This document shows, piece by piece, positions 46,821 through 55,060 of a stretch of 64,000 nucleotides of DNA. This DNA comes from Mycolicibacterium llatzerense (lineage in GTDB: Bacteria > Actinomycetota > Actinomycetes > Mycobacteriales > Mycobacteriaceae): positions 1 through 64,000 of the forward strand of contig NZ_JXST01000009.1 of NCBI RefSeq assembly GCF_000878195.1, in the 5' to 3' direction. Numbering within the stretch: position 1 is the stretch's first letter; each line of letters begins with the position of its first letter. Below the pieces are notes generated by a model that was given only the letters and a program-made list of their open reading frames with translations, made no database searches and had not been told where the DNA came from. The position numbers were made by a program, and so were the translations under genes.

Positions 46821-47569
46821 CGACCGAGTATCGGAACGCTGCGGCGTAGCTTCTGGACGATGGCCGGCACCCGTGATGCCTGCATGAGTGTCTTGAACTG
46901 CCAACTGTCGTCGGCGGGTACCACGCCGGCTGACTGCAGCGCGTCGAGGAGATCGAACAGCGTCTCGCCCTCGTACATCAGCCCATCGGAGTTGAAGTGA
47001 TAGCGGTCGACGGCGGTGCACTGAACAAAGGTTCCGATGCCGTGGACCGTCGGCGCGGTGTCGTCGTACGGATAGAACCGCAGCGACCCGTCGAAGTGCC
47101 CACTTCCGATGTACCGGATGACGATTCGGGTCTCGCCTTCGGGCGTGATATCGATGTAGACCTGGCCCGGCAGCGGGTCGTAGCGCCAATCGGGTATGGC
47201 ATCGAAGAATGCGAAGTTGTACTTCACGAACTCGTCCAGCCCCACGAGCGTCCGGCCGAAGGTGGTGGGGTCCTTGTAGCGGAGGTCCTGGGTGTACAGC
47301 TCGTCGTTGAGCGACATGTCCCGCATCAGCCAGCTCCACCAGTACTTCTTGGCCCATTCGATCAGCCAGGCGACGTCGATCCCGAAGTTCTTGTAGTGCG
47401 CGACCTTTCGCTCGAAGTCGTCGAACCACCGCTGGGTCATGGCCGTCAGTTCGTCCTCGCCCAGGACGGGTACTTTGCCGCCTGATCGGTTGCCGGCCAG
47501 GAACTCGGGCAGCGGCTGCCGCAGCCGTGGTTTGGCGAGAGCTTCCTGAAACAGTTCTTCATTGAACAT
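46817..47569 (-). CDS. NTF2/SnoaL-like protein of the oxidation operon
   Basis: The 250-residue protein carries an NTF2-like alpha+beta domain (WLMRDMSLNDELYTQDLRYKDPTTFGRTLVG, FVKYNFAFFDAIPDWRYD, DITPEGETRIVIRYIGSGHFDG). NTF2-like proteins of this type accompany SDR and Baeyer-Villiger monooxygenase genes in mycobacteria and may bind a steroid or other hydrophobic intermediate. It is the last gene of a six-gene minus-strand operon. ATG 47569 gives MFNEELFQEALAKPRLRQPLPEF; upstream in-frame sequence is non-coding. Confidence 0.8.
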   Translation of the reverse strand: MFNEELFQEALAKPRLRQPLPEFLAGNRSGGKVPVLGEDELTAMTQRWFDDFERKVAHYKNFGIDVAWLIEWAKKYWWSWLMRDMSLNDELYTQDLRYKDPTTFGRTLVGLDEFVKYNFAFFDAIPDWRYDPLPGQVYIDITPEGETRIVIRYIGSGHFDGSLRFYPYDDTAPTVHGIGTFVQCTAVDRYHFNSDGLMYEGETLFDLLDALQSAGVVPADDSWQFKTLMQASRVPAIVQKLRRSVPILGR

Positions 47570-47604
47570 GCGCAACGCTCCTCGGTTCGGTTGTCGGATG
47601 GTCG

Positions 47605-48489
47605 TCAGATTTGGCCGGCCCGCTCCTCGACCGCACGGATCAGCGCCTGCACCTTCGCATTTCCCGCGAGCCAGCTGTCGAGCCCCACGTTGATCGCGCC
47701 GCGCAGCAACGCATACGGCTCCCAGCCGCTGGGCGCGATGGTGCGGGCAGCCCGGCGCCCGATCCCGTCGGCGATCACCTTCGCGGCCTGTGCTGCGGTG
47801 ATGCGCACGTTCAGGGGCCATGGCAACAGGCTGCCGAGTTCGACACCCAGATCGTCTTTGTCGAGCATGTCGTGCGTCATCGCGGTCTCGACGACCCCGA
47901 AGTAGGCGATGCCGGCGCTCGCACCGACCGCGGCGAGTTCGACCCGCAGGGCGCGTCCGAGCTGTTCGACTGCGGCTTTGCTCATCATGTATGTCGCGCC
48001 GCCCATGCCCGGTGCGAATGCCGCGCACGAGGAGACGACGACGACGTGTCCTTTGGCCGCGATCACGTGGTCGAGTGCCGGGCGCAGCGTGTTGAACACT
48101 CCGGTGAGGTTGATGTCCATGACGCGGTCGAAATCATGAGCGTCCATGGTGCGCAATGTCGCCGGCTCGGGCGTCACGCCGGCGTTGGCGACGACGACGT
48201 CGAGGCGGCCGAAGTGTTCGACGACTCGCGTGGCGACCTTTTCCATGAGCTCGCGGTCGCGGACATCGGCCCCGAGCCCCAGTGCAGAGGGCCCGAGCTG
48301 GCGGGCGGCGGCCTCCGCGCTGCTCTCGTCGACATCGACGATGGCAACCCCCGCACCGCGGCGGTACAACAGCTTCGCGAGTTCCCAGCCGATGCCCTGA
48401 CCCGCGCCGGTGATCAACACGGTCTTGCCTCTGACGTCGTAGGTCGTCCCCGATACCCAGCTGAGCGGGTTGATCTGACCGATATCCAT
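47605..48489 (-). CDS. short-chain dehydrogenase/reductase
   Basis: The 294-residue classical SDR has the NAD(P)-binding TGAGQGIG, NAG (VVANAGVTPE), the catalytic Ser region VVSSCAAFAPGMGG and the Y-x-x-x-K in ATYMMSKAAVEQ. The N-terminal extension NPLSWVSGTTYDVRGKTVL is like mycobacterial SadH-type reductases. Its ATG overlaps the stop of the monooxygenase gene by one base (TAATG). Likely role: interconversion of an alcohol and ketone feeding the monooxygenase; the substrate is unknown. Confidence 0.92.
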   Translation of the reverse strand: MDIGQINPLSWVSGTTYDVRGKTVLITGAGQGIGWELAKLLYRRGAGVAIVDVDESSAEAAARQLGPSALGLGADVRDRELMEKVATRVVEHFGRLDVVVANAGVTPEPATLRTMDAHDFDRVMDINLTGVFNTLRPALDHVIAAKGHVVVVSSCAAFAPGMGGATYMMSKAAVEQLGRALRVELAAVGASAGIAYFGVVETAMTHDMLDKDDLGVELGSLLPWPLNVRITAAQAAKVIADGIGRRAARTIAPSGWEPYALLRGAINVGLDSWLAGNAKVQALIRAVEERAGQI

Positions 48490-49952
48490 TACGCTGTCAC
48501 CTCGTACGCGTCCACGTCGAATTTGCTTGTCCGGCTGCGGTATTCGAAGCTCCAGTTGGGGTAGAGCCCCGAGTTGTGGCCATCTGGGGTGGTGTAGTAG
48601 CTCTGGCAGCCGCCGGTCAGCCACACCGTCGAGGTGCTGCGGCGTTCCATCTCGTCGAGGAAGGCGTCCTGTGCCTCCTGACGTACTTCGACGCGGTGTG
48701 CGCCCGCCCTGCGCATCGTCGTCAGCGCATCCACGATGTAGGTGATCTGTGACTCGATCATGAAGATCGCCGACTGGTTACCCGCCGCACCGAACGGGCC
48801 GAGGGTGCAGAAGAAGTTCGGGAAACCGGCAACGGTGGCGCCCAGATAGGTCTGGCGCTGTTTGCGTTGCAGGTCGCCGATCGAGACGCCCCCGGGGCCG
48901 ATGATGCGGTCATATGCCGCGGGGATCGGTTCGAAACCGGTGCCGTAGATGATGGTGTCCACCGGGATCTCGACGCCGGCGCGGGTCACGATCGAGTGCG
49001 GTCGAACCTCGGCGATGCCGTCGGTGACGACCTCGACGTTGTCCTTGGCCAGGGCGGGCAGGTACGCATCGGCGAAGATCGCGCGCTTACAGCCCAGCAT
49101 GTAGTCCGGTGTCAGCTTCTTGCGCAGCTCCGGGTCGGAGACCTGCCGCAACAACTGGAATCGGCCGAGCGCCTCGTAGGGGTAGCGGAACCTGGTGTCG
49201 ACAAACCCGACGAGCCCGAGCGCCTCGATCACCGAGTACCAGGCTCCGCGAATCACCTTGCCCGTCAACGGGAGATTGCGCAGCAGGGCGCGTTCCAAGC
49301 CTGCTGTGGTTCGGTCCATGCGCGGGACGATCCAGGGAGCCGAGCGCTGGAACACGGTGAGTGCGGCGACGTTCGGCTGGATCTCCGGTACGAACTGTAC
49401 GGCCGAGGCGCCGGTGCCGATCACGGCAACCCGCTCGCCGGTCAGGTCGTGCTCGTGGTCCCAGTGCAGTGAATGAAAGGCCTTGCCCGCGAACGTATCC
49501 AGTCCCGGCAGCGACGGGTATTTGGCCTCGGCGAACGCGCCCGTGGCGGAGACCAGGAAATCCGCGGTGAGCGCGCCGGCACCGGTGTCGATGTGCCACA
49601 GCGAGTCCGCGTCGTCCCAACGCGCGCCGAGCAATTCCGCGCCGAAGCGAATATGGCGCACCACATCGTGTTTCGTCGCGACGGATCGGATGTACTCGAG
49701 GATCTCTTTCTGCTGGCCGTACGTGCGTGACCAGTTCGGGTTGGGTGCGAACGAATAGCTGTAGAGGTGTGAGGGCACGTCGCAGGCGCAGCCGGGGTAG
49801 GTGTTCGCCTGCCAGGTGCCACCGAGATCAGTCGCGCGTTCCAGGATGACCAGATCGTCGAATCCCGCTTCGCGCAGCTTGATCGCGAGCCCGATGCCGC
49901 CGAAGCCTGCGCCGACGATGGCGATGTGTCTGTGTTCGGCTTGTGCTGCCAT
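48489..49952 (-). CDS. FAD-dependent Baeyer-Villiger-type monooxygenase
   Basis: The 487-residue flavoprotein has two Rossmann motifs: GAGFGG at residues 14-19 for FAD, and VIGTGASAVQ for NADPH. Between them is the Baeyer-Villiger fingerprint FAGKAFHSLHWD (F-x-G-x-x-x-H-x-x-x-W-D). The N-terminal DLGGTWQANTYPGCACDVPSHLYSYSF is typical of the family. It should insert oxygen next to a carbonyl, using NADPH and O2. Tight spacing (2 bases after the aldehyde dehydrogenase gene, 1-base overlap with the SDR gene) puts it in one operon. Confidence 0.93.
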   Translation of the reverse strand: MAAQAEHRHIAIVGAGFGGIGLAIKLREAGFDDLVILERATDLGGTWQANTYPGCACDVPSHLYSYSFAPNPNWSRTYGQQKEILEYIRSVATKHDVVRHIRFGAELLGARWDDADSLWHIDTGAGALTADFLVSATGAFAEAKYPSLPGLDTFAGKAFHSLHWDHEHDLTGERVAVIGTGASAVQFVPEIQPNVAALTVFQRSAPWIVPRMDRTTAGLERALLRNLPLTGKVIRGAWYSVIEALGLVGFVDTRFRYPYEALGRFQLLRQVSDPELRKKLTPDYMLGCKRAIFADAYLPALAKDNVEVVTDGIAEVRPHSIVTRAGVEIPVDTIIYGTGFEPIPAAYDRIIGPGGVSIGDLQRKQRQTYLGATVAGFPNFFCTLGPFGAAGNQSAIFMIESQITYIVDALTTMRRAGAHRVEVRQEAQDAFLDEMERRSTSTVWLTGGCQSYYTTPDGHNSGLYPNWSFEYRSRTSKFDVDAYEVTA

Positions 49953-49954
49953 GG

Positions 49955-51451
49955 CTATCGGCTCCTTCCGTGCAGCACGGAAACCAGTCGGTCGACAACG
50001 GCGTCGATCGTGGTGCTGCGAGCGAATGTGGTCAGTGCCAGAGGCGAGGGGAAGCGCTGCTGCGTCGTCGCTTTGGCGTAGGTGAATTCTTTGAGGCCGT
50101 CGGGGCCGTGCACGCGGCCGAAGCCGGATCCGCCGACGCCGCCGAGCGGCAGGGTCGGGATCGTGGCGTGGGCGACGAACGCGTTGATCGAGGTTCCGCC
50201 AGCGCGGATCCGGTCCGCGATCTGGTGCCCGTTGCGGCGGGAGAACACGGTGCCGCCCAGCCCGTAGGGCCCGGAGTTGACGTGTTTGATCGCCTCGTCC
50301 ATGTTGGCGACCTTGGCGACGGTCAGCGTGGGCCCGAAGGTTTCCTCAGTGACAGCGAGGGCGTCCTCGGGCACGTCGACCAGGATGGTGGGCTGTATGA
50401 ACTGACCGTCGATCGCGTCGATTCCGCCGAGCAGTGCCGTCGCGCCACGCGCTATCGCATCCTCGATGTGGCGCCGGATCACGTCGATCTGCTTGGGCAT
50501 GGTGATCGGGCCGATCTTGGCGTCGCCGCCGGCCCGAAGCCCCCCGGCCAGCCGGACGAGTTTGTCCACGAACTCCGCATAGACGGCTTCGTGGACGTAG
50601 ACGCGCTCGACGCCGAGGCACGTTTGACCCGCGTTGGACATCCCGCCCCACACCGCGGCATCCGCTGCGGCGTCGAGGTCAGCGTCGGCGTCGACGATCA
50701 GGGCGTCCTTGCCGCCGCATTCCATCAGCACCGGGGTCAGCCGTTCCGCGCATGCCGCCATGACCCGTTTGCCGGTGTCGGTGGAACCGGTGAAGCCGAT
50801 CTTGCCGACGTTGCTGCGACAGAGCGCTGCGCCCGTCTCGCCGAGCCCTGTCACCACCTGCAGTACCGATTGTTGGGGCGACACTCTCGCGAATGCGGCG
50901 GCCAGCCACAGTCCGACCCCTGGAGAGTATTCGCTCGGCTTGAACACCGCAGTGTTGCCGGCGGCGAGCGCGAACGCGACCGAACTGAGCGGGGTGAACA
51001 CCGGGTAGTTCCACGGACCGATGACGCCGACAACGCCGAACGGGCGGTGCTCCACCCATGCCGCCTGGTTGATCGTCAGCAGGCTGGAGGGCACCGGCCT
51101 GCGGCCGAGCACTTTCTCCGCGTTGCGGGCCGCCCACTTGAGGTGTTCGAGCGCCATTGCGATCTCGAGCTTGGCGTCCGAGATCGGCTTGCCCATTTCG
51201 TCGTGCATGACCTGGGCCAGGTCGGCCCGGCCCCGGGTGATCTCGGCGCGCCATGCGTCGAGGTACTTGGCCCGTTCCGCGAATCCCAGTGCGCCCCACC
51301 AGTCGGCGGCCCGGTGCGCACGGCGTACGGCAGCGTCCACGTCTGCGATGGTGTGCACCGGATACGTGCCCACCGTCGTTCCGGTCGCCGGATTGCGGAC
51401 GTCGAACATCGAAACCTTTTGTCTGGTGCGGGCATTCGTCAGCGTGGCCAC
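49955..51451 (-). CDS. aldehyde dehydrogenase
   Basis: The 498-residue NAD(P)-dependent aldehyde dehydrogenase has the cofactor motif GPWNYPVFTPLSSVAFALAAGN, GFTGSTDTGKRV, the general base in LMECGGKD (Glu about 243) and the catalytic Cys in SNAGQTCLG (about 278). It closely resembles succinate-semialdehyde or long-chain aldehyde dehydrogenases. Within the operon it may oxidise an aldehyde arising from ester cleavage or alcohol oxidation. It follows the reductase gene by 14 bases. Confidence 0.95.
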   Translation of the reverse strand: MATLTNARTRQKVSMFDVRNPATGTTVGTYPVHTIADVDAAVRRAHRAADWWGALGFAERAKYLDAWRAEITRGRADLAQVMHDEMGKPISDAKLEIAMALEHLKWAARNAEKVLGRRPVPSSLLTINQAAWVEHRPFGVVGVIGPWNYPVFTPLSSVAFALAAGNTAVFKPSEYSPGVGLWLAAAFARVSPQQSVLQVVTGLGETGAALCRSNVGKIGFTGSTDTGKRVMAACAERLTPVLMECGGKDALIVDADADLDAAADAAVWGGMSNAGQTCLGVERVYVHEAVYAEFVDKLVRLAGGLRAGGDAKIGPITMPKQIDVIRRHIEDAIARGATALLGGIDAIDGQFIQPTILVDVPEDALAVTEETFGPTLTVAKVANMDEAIKHVNSGPYGLGGTVFSRRNGHQIADRIRAGGTSINAFVAHATIPTLPLGGVGGSGFGRVHGPDGLKEFTYAKATTQQRFPSPLALTTFARSTTIDAVVDRLVSVLHGRSR

Positions 51452-51465
51452 TGTTGGTCCTTAGG

Positions 51466-52539
51466 TCAGAGGTCGAGTACGAGGGAGTCGCCGGACGCGC
51501 GCGAGACGCAGCTCAGCATGTAGGCATCCCGTTCGGTGTCGGGCAACGTCCGGTCGCGGTGGTCCACTTGACCCGCAAGGACTTTCACCTTGCACGTGCC
51601 GCAGAACCCTTGCTGGCAGGAGTAGGCGGCACCGGGTAGCTCGCGCCGGATGGCGGCCAGTGCCGTCTCCTCGGCGCCGACTCGGACGGTCGCGCCGGTG
51701 CGGGCCAGCGTGATGTCGAACTCCCTACCGTCGATGACCGGCCGCGCCGAGAACCGCTCGGTGTGTAGGGATCCGGTCGGGTTGGCGGTGAATGCGGTGC
51801 GCTGCGCGGCATCGAGCACCGGCGGCGGGCCGCACACGTACATCGCGGAACCGGCTTCGGCTCTGCCGATCAGCACGCTGATATCGGGAGCGCCGAACTC
51901 GTCGTCTGGCCTGATATCGAGTTCACCGCCGGTCAGGGCCTGCAGCTCGTCCAGAAACGGCATCGTCGTCCGTGATCGGCCGAGATAGACCATCTTCCAC
52001 GGCACGCCCGCAGCGTCGGCCGCCTTGACCATCGGCAGGATGGGCGTGATGCCGATGCCGCCTGCGACGAAGAAGTAGGACGGGGCCTCGACAAAGGTGA
52101 ACGCGTTGCGGGGGCCGCGCACCCGAATCACGTCGCCCACCGAAAGCGCGCCGTGCACCTCGAGTGATCCGCCGCCGCCATCGGGAAGGCGGCGCACGGC
52201 GATCCGGTACCGGGAGCGATCGTTCGGGTTGCCGCACAGCGAGTACTGCCGCTGCTTGCCCGAAGGCAGGAACACGTCCAGATGTGCGCCAGGCGTCCAC
52301 GCCGGCAGTTGCGCGTCGTCGGCCGATCGCAGTGTCAGGCTCACCACGTCCTGTGCCTCGACCTGCACCGCCTCGATTCGGACGTCGAGCTCGAATCCAT
52401 TGCGCTGTAAGGGGTTCGGGCGAGAGAACAGGGGAGCGGTCGGGCCGACGAACACCTGCTTGTACACATCCATCACGGCACCGAACATGCGCAAGGGCGC
52501 GGGCGGCGTGAATTCCTCGGTCACCGTGGGGCTTTCCAT
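51466..52539 (-). CDS. ferredoxin-reductase-like flavoprotein with C-terminal 2Fe-2S domain
   Basis: The 357-residue protein has an FAD domain (RQYSLCGNPNDRSRYRIAV), an NAD domain (FVAGGIGITPILPMV, MYVCGPPPVLDA) and a C-terminal plant-type 2Fe-2S domain (SCQQGFCGTCKVKVLAG ... LSC). This phthalate-dioxygenase-reductase order is typical of electron donors to oxygenases. ATG 52539 overlaps the PF10118 gene stop by one base (TGATG). It likely supplies electrons to a non-heme iron partner, and the adjacent PF10118 protein is the best candidate (inference). Confidence 0.93.
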   Translation of the reverse strand: MESPTVTEEFTPPAPLRMFGAVMDVYKQVFVGPTAPLFSRPNPLQRNGFELDVRIEAVQVEAQDVVSLTLRSADDAQLPAWTPGAHLDVFLPSGKQRQYSLCGNPNDRSRYRIAVRRLPDGGGGSLEVHGALSVGDVIRVRGPRNAFTFVEAPSYFFVAGGIGITPILPMVKAADAAGVPWKMVYLGRSRTTMPFLDELQALTGGELDIRPDDEFGAPDISVLIGRAEAGSAMYVCGPPPVLDAAQRTAFTANPTGSLHTERFSARPVIDGREFDITLARTGATVRVGAEETALAAIRRELPGAAYSCQQGFCGTCKVKVLAGQVDHRDRTLPDTERDAYMLSCVSRASGDSLVLDL

Positions 52540-53432
52540 CAGTGACCGGTCGCACGCGCGGCCGGCGAATGCGCGAGGTAGCGCAGTGCCGAGTCCATCG
52601 GGCCGAGTTGCGACGGGTGAAAACCCGGCCGCAGGTAGCGCGGGAGCTCGGTGAAGAAGGTTGCGAAGTTGGGCACGATCCCGCGCACCGTCGCGCTCAC
52701 GAACTGCACCGGCCACATGCGGCCCTTGTCCGGCTCAGGGTCCTTCGCGTACAGGTACACCGACGACAGCAAGAACGTGGTCAGCAGGGTGGCGCTCGCG
52801 ACAACGGCAGTCCGTGCTTTACGTGCGTAACTGCCATCGACATACATGTAGGCGTCGTAGACCACGCTGCGATGCTCGACCTCTTCGGCGCCGTGCCACT
52901 TGACCAGATCCAGCATCGTCGGGTCCATGCCGAGCTCTGCCAACTTGTCGTTCTCCAGCATCCACTCGCCGATGACGGCGGTGTAGTGCTCCATCCCGGC
53001 GAACAAGCCGAGCCGCTCCTTGAGCCATTCCTCCTTGGCGCGCCCGGACAGCCCGTGATCGCCGAGGATCCGATCGACGAACCACGAGAAAGTCCGCACC
53101 ATCGAGTCGACGTCAAGGCCTATCGACTGCAGATGCTCGCGAGCGCCGGCATGGCTGCTGGCGTGCATCGACTCCTGTCCGACGAAACCGGCTACTTCTT
53201 CACGCAGCCGCTCGTCGTCGATGTAGGGCATCGCCTCGGCCAAACACTTGGCCATCGCGCGCTCGCCCTCGGGGAGCACCAAGTGCATGACGTTGACGAT
53301 GTGGGTGGCAAAAACCTCATTGGGGATGTAGTGCATCGGCACCGAGCCGAAGTCGAAGTGGACGTCGCGCGCGTTGATCGCGTGCTCTTCCGTGCGGTAG
53401 CGGCGCCTCGTCGCGCCGGCCGATTCAGCCAT
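52539..53432 (-). CDS. PF10118-type metal-dependent hydrolase / ferritin-like protein
   Basis: The 297-residue protein has conserved carboxylate-histidine motifs consistent with a dinuclear metal site in a helical bundle: VMHLVLPEGERAMAKCL, FVGQESMHASSHAG, LFAGMEHYTAV and WHGAEEVEHRSVVYDAY. One hydrophobic segment lies near residue 220 (SATLLTTFLLSSVYLY). Families labelled metal-dependent hydrolase (PF10118) match this pattern. As the first gene of the operon, next to a 2Fe-2S reductase, it could be an oxygenase and not a hydrolase. ATG 53432 was chosen over in-frame upstream codons that would run into the promoter region. Confidence 0.85.
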   Translation of the reverse strand: MAESAGATRRRYRTEEHAINARDVHFDFGSVPMHYIPNEVFATHIVNVMHLVLPEGERAMAKCLAEAMPYIDDERLREEVAGFVGQESMHASSHAGAREHLQSIGLDVDSMVRTFSWFVDRILGDHGLSGRAKEEWLKERLGLFAGMEHYTAVIGEWMLENDKLAELGMDPTMLDLVKWHGAEEVEHRSVVYDAYMYVDGSYARKARTAVVASATLLTTFLLSSVYLYAKDPEPDKGRMWPVQFVSATVRGIVPNFATFFTELPRYLRPGFHPSQLGPMDSALRYLAHSPAARATGH

Positions 53433-53447
53433 GATCGAACTGTACGA

Positions 53448-53500
53448 TGCAACAAGATTGATTGCAATGTTGCAGCTACAAATTTCTTCGATATGTTGCA
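53448..53500. promoter_or_regulatory. inverted-repeat operator boxes between tetR and oxidation operon
   Basis: TGCAACA (53448-53454) and TGTTGCA (53468-53474) form a 7-bp inverted repeat with a 13-base spacer. A third box, TGTTGCA (53494-53500), lies at the -35 position of the tetR gene. Together they suit autoregulation and control of the divergent operon by the adjacent TetR protein. Confidence 0.65.
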
Positions 53501-53528
53501 CCGGTCTGGTTCTTGCTACCGTTGCGGC

Positions 53529-54143
53529 ATGACCTCGGCACTCGTCACCTCGACAGATGCGCCGGAGACCGACGACTCTGTACGGGCCCGCATCCTCGAT
53601 GCCGCGCTCGTGCAGTTCGAGAAGGTCGGTGTCAAGAAGACGACCATCGAGGACATTGCCCGGCAGGCCGGGGTCGACCGCGTCACCGTGTACCGCCGCG
53701 TCGGTTCACGCGACGACGTGGTCGCGGCGGTGTATGACCGGGAGGTCGCGCGCGTCCTCGCCGAGCTGGCCGTAATCCCCGCGCGTCACGACAACCTGGC
53801 CGACCTGGTGGCCGACATCTTCGTCACGGTCATCACGCGGTGGCGCAACCACCCCCTCGCCACGCGAATGCTGACGCTGGAGCCCGAGCGAGTCCTGCCG
53901 CGACTGACCACGGACGGTGCGCCGACTTTCGCCATGGCGATCGCGGTGACCGAAGCGGTGTTCGCGCAAGCGATCCGCGACGGACTGCTACCCGAGACAC
54001 CGGACATCCAGGCACGCGCCGAGATCGTCTGCCGGATCGTCCATTCGTCGATCTTGACCCGCACCGGCCTGATCCCGCTGGAAACCGACGAAGAACTCAG
54101 CGCATTTGCGCGCACCTACCTGATGCCGATCATCAACCCCTGA
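53529..54143 (+). CDS. TetR-family regulator of the divergent oxidation operon
   Basis: The 204-residue protein has an HTH at residues 18-60 (ARILDAALVQFEKVGVKKTTIEDIARQAGVDRVTVYRRV, shown here as family landmark only). The ligand domain follows (LATRMLTLEPERVLPRL, ILTRTGLIPLETDEEL). TACCGT ends six bases before the ATG, so a leaderless transcript is likely. It is divergent from the six-gene oxidation operon, with TGCAACA/TGTTGCA boxes between. Probably represses that operon until a ligand binds (inference). Confidence 0.9.
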   Translation: MTSALVTSTDAPETDDSVRARILDAALVQFEKVGVKKTTIEDIARQAGVDRVTVYRRVGSRDDVVAAVYDREVARVLAELAVIPARHDNLADLVADIFVTVITRWRNHPLATRMLTLEPERVLPRLTTDGAPTFAMAIAVTEAVFAQAIRDGLLPETPDIQARAEIVCRIVHSSILTRTGLIPLETDEELSAFARTYLMPIINP

Positions 54144-54172
54144 CGCCCGTGTCGCGGTCGGCAAGAACATCA

Positions 54173-54859
54173 TCAGTTGCCGATGATCGACCACATCACT
54201 TCAGTGCAGTAGTTGACGAGCTGGTCCTGCGAGATACTCAGCTGGCCCGACAGCCAGTCGAGAAACAGCTTCACCAATGCACCCGAGAGCGCACTGATCT
54301 GCAGCGCGCGGCGGTTGTCGTCAACCGCCGTTCCGCGCTCGGATTCATCGGTCAGTGCGGTGGCGACGAGGGAGACGAACCGCGGCACGGTCTGGGCACC
54401 GTGCTCACGCAGTGCGTCATTGGCCACGGTTTCGCGGAACAGGATGCGCCCGCGCCGAGGGTCTTCGGTGATGAAGGCGAGTGCCGCTCCGAAGGCCACC
54501 CGTGCCCGAGCTTGTGGATCGGCGGGGGCTGTCATCACCTCTTCGAGAACCCTCGCGGTCAGGGCATCCGCAACGCGGTCGTACGCCTCGACCAGCAACG
54601 CGTCCACGTCACGGAAGCTCTCGTAGAAGTAGCGCAGCCCCACGCCGGCATCACGACATACGCCCCGCACCGTCGTCTCCGGTGCACCGAGGGTGCCCAG
54701 CAACTCCGTCCCCGCCGCGAGTAGCCGTTCACGTCGTTCGGCGGCGCGGGCGGCAGATGACTGGCCGCGCCACAAGTCCTCGGTCGGTGAGCTCACCGGC
54801 CGATTTTCGCAGTCACCATGACGGGACGTGAACGACGGTCTGGTCGCCTGGCTTGACAT
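54173..54859 (-). CDS. TetR-family regulator facing the acyl-CoA dehydrogenase operon
   Basis: The 228-residue protein (from ATG 54859) has a TetR HTH (ETTVRGVCRDAGVGLRYFYESF) and an all-helical ligand domain (GRILFRETVANDALREHG, LVKLFLDWLSGQLSI). The ATG lies eight bases from the edge of the 11-8-11 palindrome, whose right-hand TATAGA could be its -10, so a leaderless mRNA is plausible. GTG 54796 is an alternative start giving 207 residues. Convergent with the other TetR gene. Confidence 0.88.
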   Translation of the reverse strand: MSSQATRPSFTSRHGDCENRPVSSPTEDLWRGQSSAARAAERRERLLAAGTELLGTLGAPETTVRGVCRDAGVGLRYFYESFRDVDALLVEAYDRVADALTARVLEEVMTAPADPQARARVAFGAALAFITEDPRRGRILFRETVANDALREHGAQTVPRFVSLVATALTDESERGTAVDDNRRALQISALSGALVKLFLDWLSGQLSISQDQLVNYCTEVMWSIIGN

Positions 54860-54866
54860 CAGTCAA

Positions 54867-54896
54867 TTCTATAGGAAACATACGCTTCCTATAGAA
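54867..54896. promoter_or_regulatory. perfect 11-8-11 palindromic operator
   Basis: TTCTATAGGAA-ACATACGC-TTCCTATAGAA is a perfect 30-bp inverted repeat between the divergent TetR gene and the acyl-CoA dehydrogenase operon. Each half contains TATAGA-like -10 sequence. A bound repressor would block transcription in both directions. Confidence 0.85.
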
Positions 54897-54927
54897 GGCG
54901 GTTGCGCGCCGATGGACGGCCAAGTGC

Positions 54928-55059
54928 GTGGAGCCGAGTAATTCGACCGTGGCTCATGCGGATTGGGCAGCCGATGAAGTGTCCGCCGTGATCGACCACC
55001 TGCTCACCCCGGATGCCACGGCGCGCGAGTTGGTCGACGACCTGGAAAGAAAGAGATGA
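54928..55059 (+). CDS. small ORF preceding acyl-CoA dehydrogenase, unknown
   Basis: A 43-codon frame from GTG 54928 (or 36 codons from GTG 54949) encodes an amphipathic, acidic peptide (HADWAADEVSAVIDHLL, ARELVDDLERKR). It ends one base before the acyl-CoA dehydrogenase ATG (TGA-A-ATG). Its end carries the GAAAGAAAGAGA that would be the ribosome site for the next gene, so translation of the two may be coupled. The composition looks coding, but no family is recognised. Confidence 0.4.
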   Translation: MEPSNSTVAHADWAADEVSAVIDHLLTPDATARELVDDLERKR

Positions 55060-55060
55060 A

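Noticed and set aside
49943..51523. 526-codon plus-strand frame opposite the aldehyde dehydrogenase
   Set aside because: Shadow of a gene with catalytic Cys and Glu motifs on the minus strand.
52542..53528. N-terminal extension of the TetR gene by 329 codons
   Set aside because: It is antisense to the PF10118 gene and would run through the operator region; ATG 53529 gives a normal TetR.
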